A stretch of DNA of 53,661 bases from an uncultured Bacteroidales bacterium (GTDB lineage: Bacteria > Bacteroidota > Bacteroidia > Bacteroidales > Bacteroidaceae). A model generated the notes under the pieces. It was given only the letters and a program-made list of their open reading frames with translations. It did not search any database and was not told where the DNA came from. Where the stretch lies: positions 1 to 53,661 of the forward strand of contig CACXXT010000016.1 of assembly GCA_902771725.1 (NCBI GenBank). The letters run 5' to 3'. Positions 40,801 to 48,566 of this stretch are shown one piece after another (the first letter of the stretch is position 1; each line of letters begins with the position of its first letter). A program made the position numbers and the translations under genes.

Positions 40801-41609
40801 TCTGGTGCCCGGTTCCCCTCGATATCAATTACAGCGATGCCGCCGGCCGGCTGCTCTTCTATGCCATTTCCAGCGATCGCCGCACGGAGGCCAACGGCTA
40901 TAGCCACGACTTCCTGCTCGGCGGCACACAGCCTGACCTCACCGACACCATAGGTCCGAAGATCCAGGCCACCCTCTCCGGCCATGAATTCGAGGATGGC
41001 CTCGTCGTGCCCGCAACTCCTTTCTTCCAGGCAAGTCTGGAGGACGAGAGCGGCATCAACAATTCCGGCAATGGGGTGGGGCATGATCTCGAACTAGTGA
41101 TTGATAACGATGCCGCCCGCACCTATAACCTCAACGACTACTTCGTCACCGATGTGGGCAATTACCGGAAGGGAACCCTGGCCTATAGCATTCCCGCCTT
41201 GTCGGCAGGGGAGCATGTCCTGACCTTCCGTGCGTGGGATATGCTCAACAACCCCTCCAGCGCCCAGCTCCGCTTTGTCGTAGACCCGACTCTGCGCGTG
41301 GATCTCACCCAACTTGGCGTCTCCAACAACCCGGCGCGCACCACGACTCAGTTCCTGATCGCATACGACCGTCCCGGCAGCACTTGCACCTTCACCATAG
41401 AGGTCTTCGACTTCACGGGGAGGGTGGTCTGGAAGACCACTACGTCCGGGAGCAGCGCCACCGGGATTGTGGCCATCCCGTGGGACCTCACCACTAATGC
41501 GGGATCGCCCGTCCACACGGGAGTCTATCTCTACAGGGCGCGCGTCCGCTGCGACGAGAGTGATGAGGTCACGAAGACCCAGAAACTCATCATTAATAGG
41601 GCTTTTTAA
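37800..41609 (+). CDS. porU: Type IX secretion system sortase PorU (C25 gingipain-like peptidase)
   Basis: The 1269-residue protein starts at GTG 37800, overlapping the upstream TGA, and has a signal peptide (RYTLIYLLLALCSLAGRAQ). An N-terminal prodomain-like region leads to a C25 peptidase domain (about 480-850) with the catalytic dyad His772 in MNYTGHAST and Cys805 in FTAACDVMPFD. A C-terminal Ig-like/FlgD-like domain ends TKTQKLIINRAF. PorU cleaves the C-terminal signals of T9SS cargo and attaches cargo to A-LPS. porV follows 72 nt downstream. Confidence 0.92.
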   Translation: MKRYTLIYLLLALCSLAGRAQQTFTQLDWNVLRIDSVLPRYTEVVPLETDYHLFDYYARVRYPEWGALTRAEAAVAEQHADEVADSLCISTFVGVSRGQGLIDIDFIPIVRREGKYWKLLSGKVEIVPVWRGQPGRKAPAVQNSRDVKSTRSAAEGRWAASSVLASGKWVKISLTEDGIYHLTNSQLRSMGFSNPQNIRVYGYGGHQQAEFIEADTDWDDLSPVALLPVADGYLFHANGLIHWKDGGLHVQNHYARVASYFVTEAESAAPTIQTATGTTELAGGAKEISTCSAGVTYDPQEYAWFQGGWQLYENYDYASGNSRNYTINLPTHAADTTAILTVAFSASNASATEVQPSFNGTALNTMSIPANGSEYYFARESTRSFRVSTPLASNTIRISTTSGQHARLNYLDLVYTGRLRLDASHPYLQFTHSNNGTPETFRIEVAEGQTPEVWRLDENRQPAVRLTVSDQAADGKRILRVAVEPDGLSHRYVIFDSSALTAYKQPTVAGTIQNQNLHAADSLDLVIITPASGIFDAQAQRLAAAHQELDGLRAGVFRADQIYNEFSSGTPDATAYRRFMKMLYDRGLEDGRAPRYLLLFGDCAWDNRMLTSSWRTYNPDNFLLCYESDNSIHDIDCYVMEDYFGLLDDGEGRSLQREKSDLGIGRFPVRTVKEATALVDKTIRYMRSEEAGAWKNVLCFMGDDGDKNLHEEMADTVANQVARAHPEMEVRKVIWDAYNRESTASGYRYPEVKRILHKQMEEGALMMNYTGHASTYTMSHEQVLLVEEFQNFSAPRPPFWFTAACDVMPFDTQKENFGETALLHETGAAIAFYGTTRTVYAPQNFTLNKAYCAALFGKDERGLPCRLGDAGRLAKISVINGGQTDVNKLHYALLGDPALLLGGITNRVVLDSINGTPIAELPEDFTLHAGGVARLAGHVADGTGQRLDNFTGSLSVRLYDSQSTIICNKYDDESDEAYSFQSYDKILFNGQDSVRSGRFALWCPVPLDINYSDAAGRLLFYAISSDRRTEANGYSHDFLLGGTQPDLTDTIGPKIQATLSGHEFEDGLVVPATPFFQASLEDESGINNSGNGVGHDLELVIDNDAARTYNLNDYFVTDVGNYRKGTLAYSIPALSAGEHVLTFRAWDMLNNPSSAQLRFVVDPTLRVDLTQLGVSNNPARTTTQFLIAYDRPGSTCTFTIEVFDFTGRVVWKTTTSGSSATGIVAIPWDLTTNAGSPVHTGVYLYRARVRCDESDEVTKTQKLIINRAF

Positions 41610-41681
41610 CACCCCAGGCCTGACAATAAGACAATAAAACCGATAACCCCACGTTCTTAATATAGAACTTATTAATTCAAG

Positions 41682-42878
41682 ATGAATACGTTAAGGAACA
41701 TACTTACTTCCCTCTTCCTCCTGATGGCCCTGCACGTTACAGCACAGGACCAGCAGAATATGTTCAATCCCGTGCAGTACAGTGTGCCGATGTTAGCCAT
41801 TGCACCCGACGCTCGCGGAGGTGGTATGGGTGATGTCGGTGTGGCCACCGAAGCCGATGTGAATTCGCAGTACTGGAATCCTGCCAAATATCCTTTCTGC
41901 GTGGCGCGTGCCGGCGTGGGACTGAGCTATACTCCCTGGTTGCGCAAGATTGTCAGCGATATCAACCTGGCCAACGTTGCAGGTTTCTATCGGATAGGTG
42001 AATACTCCGCCATCAGTGGTTCGCTGCGCTATTTCTCGCTGGGCGACGTCGAGTTGTGGGATAATTTCTCCGAGAGTTTGGCTTCCGGAGCCACCGCGAA
42101 CATGACCATCAAGCCCTATGAACTGGCTTTTGATGCAGCCTACTCCCGTCTGCTCTCGGATTATTTCTCGATGGCTGTGGGATTGCGCTTTATCTTCTCC
42201 GATATCACGTTCGACTACACCGAAGAGTCCTCTCCGGGCAAGGCGTTTGCAGCCGATATCGCGATGTACTACAACAATTACATCAATATCGGCCGACGTG
42301 AGTGTGGCCTCGCCTTGGGCTTGAATATCAGCAACATCGGTTCCAAGATCAACTACGGTGGCACGGAGAATCCCGAGTTTATTCCCACGAACCTGCGTCT
42401 GGGTCTGAACCTCACCATCCCCTTCGACGAGTACAACCGCTTCAGTATTTCTGCCGATGCCAACAAGCTCCTCGTCCCGACCTATCCCATGCAAGGCTCT
42501 GAGGAGTCGGGCGAAGATTTCCGCACGCGTGTGCAGAAGGAATACTATGACGTCTCGCCCATCGCTGGTATCTTCAAGAGCTTCCACGATGCTCCCAACG
42601 GCTTCAAGGAAGAGCTGCAGGAAATCCAGTGGTCCGTGGGTGCGGAGTACAGCTACAACGACCGCTTCTTCCTCCGCGCAGGTTACCACGACGAACATCC
42701 CAACAAGGGTAACCGTAAATACATCACCGCCGGTGCAGGTTTCAAGATGAGCATCTTCTCTATCGATGCCGCATATGTCTTCTCCACCGCCCAGACCAAT
42801 CCTCTCGACCAGACCATGCGTTTCACCCTCGGTTTTGACCTCGATGGAATCCGCGATCTGTTCGGAAGGAAGAGATAA
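41682..42878 (+). CDS. porV: Type IX secretion outer-membrane protein PorV (LptO)
   Basis: The 398-residue beta-barrel protein has a signal peptide ending HVTAQ. It carries the PorV hallmark region PMLAIAPDARGGGMGDVGVATEADVNSQYWNPAK and ends in an aromatic-terminated beta-barrel strand pattern near FTLGFDLDG. PorV shuttles T9SS cargo from the translocon to PorU, so the adjacent pair is functionally coherent. It is probably co-transcribed with porU. Confidence 0.92.
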   Translation: MNTLRNILTSLFLLMALHVTAQDQQNMFNPVQYSVPMLAIAPDARGGGMGDVGVATEADVNSQYWNPAKYPFCVARAGVGLSYTPWLRKIVSDINLANVAGFYRIGEYSAISGSLRYFSLGDVELWDNFSESLASGATANMTIKPYELAFDAAYSRLLSDYFSMAVGLRFIFSDITFDYTEESSPGKAFAADIAMYYNNYINIGRRECGLALGLNISNIGSKINYGGTENPEFIPTNLRLGLNLTIPFDEYNRFSISADANKLLVPTYPMQGSEESGEDFRTRVQKEYYDVSPIAGIFKSFHDAPNGFKEELQEIQWSVGAEYSYNDRFFLRAGYHDEHPNKGNRKYITAGAGFKMSIFSIDAAYVFSTAQTNPLDQTMRFTLGFDLDGIRDLFGRKR

Positions 42879-42966
42879 GATTTTTCGACATCTCGATATT
42901 TCGATATTTCGATAACTCGATATTCCGACAGGGAATTAGTAATTTCTTAATCTGTAAATCCAAAAG
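42879..42966 (+). repeat. TCGATATTTCGATA low-complexity spacer before ispF
   Basis: Four or five imperfect copies of TCGATATT(T/C)CGA lie between porV and ispF. They are of the same style as other simple AT-rich spacers in this window but use a different unit. Confidence 0.6.
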
Positions 42967-43440
42967 ATGATTCGTGTAGGTTTTGGTTTTGATGTCCATC
43001 AGTTGGTTCCCAATCGCGAGTTGTGGTTGGGGGGAATTAGGCTGGAACATACTTTAGGTTTGCTGGGCCACTCGGATGCCGATGTGCTGATTCACGCCAT
43101 CTGCGATGCGCTGCTCGGCGCCGCCAATATGCGCGATATCGGCTTCCATTTCCCCGATACAGCTGCCGAGACAGATGGCATAGATAGCAAGATACTGTTG
43201 CGCAAGACCGTGGCGCTCATCGCAGAGAAAGGGTATCGGGTGGGGAACATCGATGCCACCGTCTGTGCCGAACGTCCTAAACTCAATCCTCACATCCCTG
43301 CCATGCAGCGTTGTCTGGCCGAGGTAATCGGTTGCGACCCCGATGCTGTCAGCATCAAGGCCACGACAACCGAACGTCTGGGCTTCACAGGGCGCGAGGA
43401 AGGCATCAGCGCCTACGCTGTCTGTCTGATTGAGAAATAG
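42967..43440 (+). CDS. ispF: 2-C-methyl-D-erythritol 2,4-cyclodiphosphate synthase
   Basis: The 157-residue trimeric zinc enzyme of the MEP isoprenoid pathway converts CDP-ME2P to MEcPP. Zinc ligands are in GFDVHQL (Asp8, His10) and LGHSDADVL (His near 42). The C-terminal signature KATTTERLGFTGREEGI is intact. Length is normal. It is convergent with the GH30 gene, 25 nt away. Confidence 0.97.
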   Translation: MIRVGFGFDVHQLVPNRELWLGGIRLEHTLGLLGHSDADVLIHAICDALLGAANMRDIGFHFPDTAAETDGIDSKILLRKTVALIAEKGYRVGNIDATVCAERPKLNPHIPAMQRCLAEVIGCDPDAVSIKATTTERLGFTGREEGISAYAVCLIEK

Positions 43441-43465
43441 TTGCTCTTCACCTGTTCCTTTCCGT

Positions 43466-45886
43466 TCACTCCACAAGCACCTTGCGCGAGGTGCCATTGC
43501 TCATGCGCTGGATGAGGAGTCCGCGGGTGTGAGGAGGTACTGGCTGTCCCTGAAGGTTGTAGGTCGCGATGACGCGGGCAGCCTTGGAGGAGGTGGCCAG
43601 CAGGTCGAGCAGACCGTCGGAGGGGTTGGCGGCATCGGGCAGACGCAGCAGCTGCCAATGGCGGTGACAGGCCGAGGCGGAGTTGCCGTAGGCGTATTGC
43701 CCCACTCTTGTGCCCGTGGTGTAGCCTTCGTTTTCCAGGTCAAATGCTTTGGTGCCGTCGGTCATGATGCGCCAGTAGAAGTCTTCCACGGGAAGCACGC
43801 TGAGGCGTGAAGCCCGTGCGGGCGAAGTCTGGAGGGCGTAGGATGAACCTACGATGACGGAACGTCCTGCGGCATTGGTGAGCTCCCATTGGTTTCCTTT
43901 CGGATGGAATGACCATACCTGAGCGCTGTCCAGGGTGATTCCTCCCAGCACCAGCGCACCCGAGGCGTTGGTGGTGAGGGCGGCGTCCACATTGTACTGC
44001 GGGAGGATTAAGTAGGGTACGTCGGGCTCGATCTCGCGGGGCTGTTCGGCCACGGACGTCAGGGGTATGATGAACGTTGCAATACTTTGTGCCGGTAGGT
44101 CGAAGCAGAGGCTGTCGGCCTGCAGGGCGGTAGGCCTGAAGGTTGCCAGATTCTTGCTTGCGGTGGTGATGTATCCGCGGACGCGGCTGGCATCGGGCTC
44201 TGCCGCAAGCAGGTGGGCCACATGATGCGTCTCGCTGGCATCGGTGTTCAAGGCCACGAGTACGAGCGTGTCTGCCTGGGCGCTGATGGCCGCCAGGGTG
44301 CTGTGATTCGTGGACGGCACGAAGGTGTAGCCCACGGGTATGAAGCGTGTGAGGTGCTGGTGGACGTAGTAGCTCTTGACGCGCTCGTAGGTCTGGTTGG
44401 CAAAGCTGCCCCGGACGGTGCACCACTGGTCTCCGTTCTCCTCCACGTACTGCCAGTCGATCCAAGCGGTGGGCAGGATGTAGCGTACGTCGTCCATCAG
44501 CCTCTGCATCAGGCTGAGGTTGCCTCCGATTCCGGAGCCTCCGGAGCCCACTTCGCTCATCCACAGCTGCTTCCCGGCAGCGCGGGCGAGTGTGCCGAAC
44601 TGGCTGCGGGCGGGGTTGGAAGCGACGTAGGTGTGGGTGTTCCATTGGCCTACGAGTTTCTGGATTCCCGCCTTTTCGTATTCCTTGAAGCCCCCAACGG
44701 CGGTGGCCACGTTGGTCTCGTCTGCGGCAGAGATGATTGTCGGGAGCCCTGATTCCGCAAGGATGGGAGCCAGCACCTTGAGGAAGGCAATCTGGGATTT
44801 GTAGTCGAAGTGGCAGCCTTCCTGCACGCCGCTGCGATACCAGAAGGTGGTATTGGGTTCGTTGAAGGGCTCCAGCGTCTTGAACTCGATGCCGTACTCG
44901 TCTTTGTAGTGTTTGCAAACATCCACGAGGTAATGCGCGAACTCCTCGTAGTATTCCGGCCGCAGGTTGTCGTCGCCTCCATTCTCGGCTCCGGCCACGC
45001 AGCCGCTATAGGTCATATAATAAGGTGCGGAGTTGGAGAATGCTTCGAAGATGGCGTCGGGTCGTTTCTCCTTGATTTTCAGCATAATCTTCCTCTGCGC
45101 GGCATCGCGGTCCCAGTGGTAGACGTCTTCTGTGCTGTCCTTGAAACCTTCCATCTCTGCGCGCAGTCCTTTCCCCTTTCCCATGTGGTGGAGGGTGCAG
45201 TTCCGGTTCTCGGGGTCATCGCCGCCGCCAATGTTGTAGCGGAAGATGTTGTAGTTCAATCCGGTAGGGCTTACGAGCCAGTCGATGAGGCGGTCGATGT
45301 TCTTGTCGCTCCACTTGCCGCACATATTTGCCCACCAGCATAGCGAGACTCCCCATCCCTCGTTGCGCTGCAGTCGTGTGGCGGGGCACACGAGGTAGGA
45401 TGCCGTCCTGGGTTTGACCTTCTGATCCGGTGTTTCGGCGAGGTACCAGAAGTGGTTTGTGCTGTTTCCGTCCTTGTCTGCAAAGACCGAGGAGCCGTCG
45501 TTCGTGCTGTCCGTTCCGAGGAACCTGCCGTTCTTCTGGCAGCGTATGCGTACGAGTTCTCCCTGCCCCAGGGGTTCGATGTTGAAGCGTGCTTCTGCGG
45601 CTTCGGCGTTCGTCTGGAAGGTGGTGTTCCAGCTCCCGGAGAGTGCGAGGTAGCGTTCCGTGCCGTCGCCGTCGCGGTAGGTGATGGTGCAGGTGCCGTC
45701 GGTGTTCTCTTTCAGCACCAAGGGGCGCACCAGGGCGCTGGAGGGTTGCACGATGACTCCCTTGTCTTTCGTGGCGTCGTAGGTGAGGACGAGGCCGCTG
45801 GAGTGCTTGATGTATAGTTCCTGCGTCTGGGCGGAAGCAGGGGCGAGGGAGAGAATGGATAGGAGGAAAGCAAGGAGATGGCGCAT
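43466..45886 (-). CDS. Secreted glycoside hydrolase family 30 protein (endo-beta-1,6-galactanase-like) with T9SS-type tail
   Basis: The 806-residue protein has a signal peptide (cleavage near ASAQ), an N-terminal ricin-like beta-trefoil region (about 20-150), and a GH30 TIM barrel. The acid/base is Glu343 in EPFNEPN and the nucleophile Glu445 in LWMSEVG. The words GWGVSLCWWANMCGKW and FRYNIGGGDDPENRNC recall the GH30_5-type beta-1,6-galactanases, but substrate is inference. A C-terminal region ends YNLQGQPVPP...RKVLVE, a T9SS sorting-tail pattern, so PorU/PorV would export it. A heptamer-repeat leader touches its start. Confidence 0.85.
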   Translation of the reverse strand: MRHLLAFLLSILSLAPASAQTQELYIKHSSGLVLTYDATKDKGVIVQPSSALVRPLVLKENTDGTCTITYRDGDGTERYLALSGSWNTTFQTNAEAAEARFNIEPLGQGELVRIRCQKNGRFLGTDSTNDGSSVFADKDGNSTNHFWYLAETPDQKVKPRTASYLVCPATRLQRNEGWGVSLCWWANMCGKWSDKNIDRLIDWLVSPTGLNYNIFRYNIGGGDDPENRNCTLHHMGKGKGLRAEMEGFKDSTEDVYHWDRDAAQRKIMLKIKEKRPDAIFEAFSNSAPYYMTYSGCVAGAENGGDDNLRPEYYEEFAHYLVDVCKHYKDEYGIEFKTLEPFNEPNTTFWYRSGVQEGCHFDYKSQIAFLKVLAPILAESGLPTIISAADETNVATAVGGFKEYEKAGIQKLVGQWNTHTYVASNPARSQFGTLARAAGKQLWMSEVGSGGSGIGGNLSLMQRLMDDVRYILPTAWIDWQYVEENGDQWCTVRGSFANQTYERVKSYYVHQHLTRFIPVGYTFVPSTNHSTLAAISAQADTLVLVALNTDASETHHVAHLLAAEPDASRVRGYITTASKNLATFRPTALQADSLCFDLPAQSIATFIIPLTSVAEQPREIEPDVPYLILPQYNVDAALTTNASGALVLGGITLDSAQVWSFHPKGNQWELTNAAGRSVIVGSSYALQTSPARASRLSVLPVEDFYWRIMTDGTKAFDLENEGYTTGTRVGQYAYGNSASACHRHWQLLRLPDAANPSDGLLDLLATSSKAARVIATYNLQGQPVPPHTRGLLIQRMSNGTSRKVLVE

Positions 45887-46055
45887 TTAGTTTAGAGTTT
45901 AGAGTTTAGAGTTTAGAGTAGTTTTTAAGTTTAGAGTTTAGAGTTTAGAGTAGTTTTTAAGTTTAGAGTATTAAGTTTAGAGTTTAGAGTTTAGAGTAGT
46001 TTTTAAGTTTAGAGTTTAAAGTAGTTTTTAAGTTTAGAGTTTTGGGTTTAGAGTT
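45887..46055 (-). repeat. Heptamer-repeat leader upstream of the GH30 gene
   Basis: This is an array of the heptamer CTCTAAA (read on the minus strand), with higher-order blocks separated by TAAAAACTA. It ends in ACTCTAAACTAA directly before the ATG. The first 60-odd bp from the ATG are identical to those upstream of the smalltalk gene 7.4 kb away. Confidence 0.9.
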
Positions 46056-46092
46056 TAAAGTGAATGCGAAGGGGGAGGGTGGGTGATGAAGG

Positions 46093-46131
46093 AAAAAGCA
46101 GGGCTTCCCCGAAATCGCTTCGGAGAAGCCC
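46093..46131 (-). terminator. Terminator after the EF-G-like gene
   Basis: On the minus strand GGGCTTC(T)CCGAA and TTTCGG(G)GAAGCCC form a long stem with a 4-nt loop, followed by TGCTTTTT. It lies 30 nt after the stop. Confidence 0.8.
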
Positions 46132-46161
46132 CATGGAAAAAGTATGAAAACGGGAGGGAGA

Positions 46162-48312
46162 TTAATCTTCTTTCTGGCTCTCTTCGAATTCCTTCTGGAG
46201 CTTGGTCTGTACGTCGATGGGCACGAGCTCGTAGGAAGCGAACTTCATGGTGAAGGAGCCGCGACCGCCGGTGATGGAGCTCAGGGCGGTGGAGTATGAG
46301 GACATTTCCTTCAAGGGCACCTTGGCGTTGAGCTTCTCGATGCCGCTCTCGGAACTCATACCCATGATCATGCCGCGACGTCCCTGGAGGTCACTCATGA
46401 CATCGCCCATGCAATCTGCGGGCACGAGCACCTCGACGTCGTAGATGGGTTCGAGCAACTTGGGTCCTGCTTCGCGGAAGGCCTGTACGAAGGCGTTGCG
46501 GCCGGCGAGCATGAAGGAGAGCTCGTTGCTGTCCACGGGGTGCATCTTACCGTCGTAGACGATTACGCGTACGTCGCGGGCGTAGGAGCCTGTGAGCGGA
46601 CCCTGCTCCATCTTGCTGAGCACACCCTTGAGGATTGCGGGCATGAAGCGTGCGTCGATGGCACCGCCGACGACGGAGTTGATGAACACGAGCTTTCCGC
46701 CCCATTCGAGTTCGGTGACGTCCTCGCTCTTGGCGGTGATGCGGTATTCCTGGTTGCCGAAGCGGTAGACTTCCTTCAGGGGTTCGCCTTCCACGTAGGG
46801 CTCCACGATGAGGTGTACCTCGCCGAACTGACCTGCGCCGCCGGATTGCTTCTTGTGGCGATAATCTGCTCGTGCGGCCTTGGTGATGGTCTCGCGGTAG
46901 GGGATCTTGGGTTCGTCGAACTGGATGGGCATCTTGTCGTTGTTCTCCATGCGCCATTTGAGCGTGCGGAGGTGGAATTCTCCCTGGCCCTTGACCAGGA
47001 TCTGTCGGAGTTCCTTGGACTGCTCCACCACCCATGTGGGGTCTTCCTGGCTCATGCGTGCGAGGATGCCCATCATCTTCTCGGTGTCGGCCTCGTTCTG
47101 GGCGCGGATGGCGCGGATGAACTTGGGATCGGGATAGGTGATGGAGAATCGGTTCTCGCAGTCCTTGCCGTTGAGGGTGTTGCCTGTGCGTACGTCCTTC
47201 AGCTTCACGCTGCAGCCGATGTCACCTGCCACCAGTTCGCTGACCTTTGTGCGGTTGGCTCCGGCGCAGACGAAGAGCTGTGCGATGCGCTCCTTGGAGC
47301 CGCGGTCGGCGTTGGTGAGGTCGTCGCCCTCGTGCACGGTGCCGCTCATGACCTTGAAGTACTGCACTTCACCGATATGCGGTTCTACGCTGGTCTTGAA
47401 GAAGAAGAGGCTTGTGGGTCCGTTGGGATCGGGCTTGACCTCCTCGCCGCGAGTGTTGTGTGCAGCGGGCATCTGATCTACGAAGGGAACGACGTTTCCG
47501 AGGAATTCCATCAGGCGGCGTACGCCCATGTCCTTTCCTGCGCAGACGCAGAAAACGGGGAACATACCTCTGCTGGCCAGACCTGCGCGGATACCTTCGC
47601 GCATCTCGTCCTCGGTGAGGCCTTCGGTCTCGAAGAACTTCTCCATGAGGGTCTCGTCGTGCTCGGCGGCAGCCTCCACGAGTGCCTGGTGCATCTCTGT
47701 GGCCTTGTCCAGCTGGTCGGCGGGTATGTCCTCGATGATGGGAGCTCCTCCTTCGGGCTTCCAGGAGTATTTCTTCATCAGCAGCACGTCGATGAGTGCG
47801 TTGAAGTCAGGACCGGTCTTGATGGGGTACTGCACGGGAACCACCTTGGAGCCGTAGACGCTCTGGAGCTGCTCCAGGAGGTTGTCGTAGTCGCATTCGT
47901 CGTCCAGGCGGTTGACGAGGAAGATGACGGGTTTGTTCATCTTCTCGGTCAGGCGGAAGTGGTTCTGTGTGGCTACTTCCACTCCGTTCTGCGCGTTGAG
48001 GAGAATGACGGTGGTGTCGGTGACGCTCATGGCCGTCATGGCAGCTCCGGCGAAGTCATCGGAACCCGGGCAGTCGATGATGTTCAGCTTCTTGTCGTTC
48101 CATTCCACGTGGAAGGGAGTAGCGAAGACGCTGTAGCCATACTCCTGCTCCACGGGGAGGTAGTCGGACACGGTGTTCTTCTGCGTGATGCGACCGCGAC
48201 GTGTGATGATGCCGCTCTCGAAGAGCAGCGCTTCGGTGAGGGTGGTCTTACCAGCCCCGTCACTGCCAAGCAAGGCAATGTTCTTGATTTCTTTAGTCTG
48301 ATAGTTTCTCAT
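46162..48312 (-). CDS. EF-G paralogue (EF-G2 type), probably GTPase-impaired
   Basis: The 716-residue protein has the five-domain EF-G layout. G1 is GSDGAGKT (residues 16-23). The G3 motif reads DCPGSDDF (80-87) where EF-G has DTPGHVDF, so the catalytic His is Ser84. The G4 position is VNRLDD instead of NKxD. The effector region is also diverged. Bacteroides EF-G2, needed for gut fitness and translating without GTP hydrolysis, is the closest known case. A TetM-type protection protein is less likely because the G3 change is not its signature. No nearby str operon is present. Confidence 0.85.
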   Translation of the reverse strand: MRNYQTKEIKNIALLGSDGAGKTTLTEALLFESGIITRRGRITQKNTVSDYLPVEQEYGYSVFATPFHVEWNDKKLNIIDCPGSDDFAGAAMTAMSVTDTTVILLNAQNGVEVATQNHFRLTEKMNKPVIFLVNRLDDECDYDNLLEQLQSVYGSKVVPVQYPIKTGPDFNALIDVLLMKKYSWKPEGGAPIIEDIPADQLDKATEMHQALVEAAAEHDETLMEKFFETEGLTEDEMREGIRAGLASRGMFPVFCVCAGKDMGVRRLMEFLGNVVPFVDQMPAAHNTRGEEVKPDPNGPTSLFFFKTSVEPHIGEVQYFKVMSGTVHEGDDLTNADRGSKERIAQLFVCAGANRTKVSELVAGDIGCSVKLKDVRTGNTLNGKDCENRFSITYPDPKFIRAIRAQNEADTEKMMGILARMSQEDPTWVVEQSKELRQILVKGQGEFHLRTLKWRMENNDKMPIQFDEPKIPYRETITKAARADYRHKKQSGGAGQFGEVHLIVEPYVEGEPLKEVYRFGNQEYRITAKSEDVTELEWGGKLVFINSVVGGAIDARFMPAILKGVLSKMEQGPLTGSYARDVRVIVYDGKMHPVDSNELSFMLAGRNAFVQAFREAGPKLLEPIYDVEVLVPADCMGDVMSDLQGRRGMIMGMSSESGIEKLNAKVPLKEMSSYSTALSSITGGRGSFTMKFASYELVPIDVQTKLQKEFEESQKED

Positions 48313-48548
48313 TGTGAGTTCAGAAGTTATTGAGTTTTACAAGTTGTTAGTTCCCGGAGTTTGAGTCCTTGGCATTTCTGCTTTCGGGGGCTCGTTTTAT
48401 GGCTTTTTGTTGCCTGTTTTGGGCGAAAACGCCCGCAAGGTAGGAAAAAAAGTTGAGATGTCGTGCATCTTCGAGGTTTTTTTTCCATGTTAGTGGCCTG
48501 CTTTATCATTTTTTTCGTCTTCGGGGCTGTTCTCTGCCAGGAAAACGT

Positions 48549-48556
48549 TACTTTTG
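48549..48556 (+). promoter_or_regulatory. Probable -7 box of hemW
   Basis: TACTTTTG at 48549-48556 matches TAnnTTTG and lies 10 nt before the hemW ATG, implying a near-leaderless message. I see no clear TTG 20 nt upstream, so confidence is moderate. The 254-bp gap also has to serve the divergent EF-G2 gene. Confidence 0.5.
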
Positions 48557-48566
48557 CAGCCGCAAT

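Noticed and set aside
46162..48312. Ribosomal protection tetracycline resistance protein
   Set aside because: The protein has EF-G-type length and domains, but the G3 His to Ser change and lineage fit EF-G2 better, and no resistance context is present.
48453..48566. Longer hemW start upstream of 48567
   Set aside because: The frame is open, but it covers the promoter box and the extra residues are not part of the HemW N terminus.
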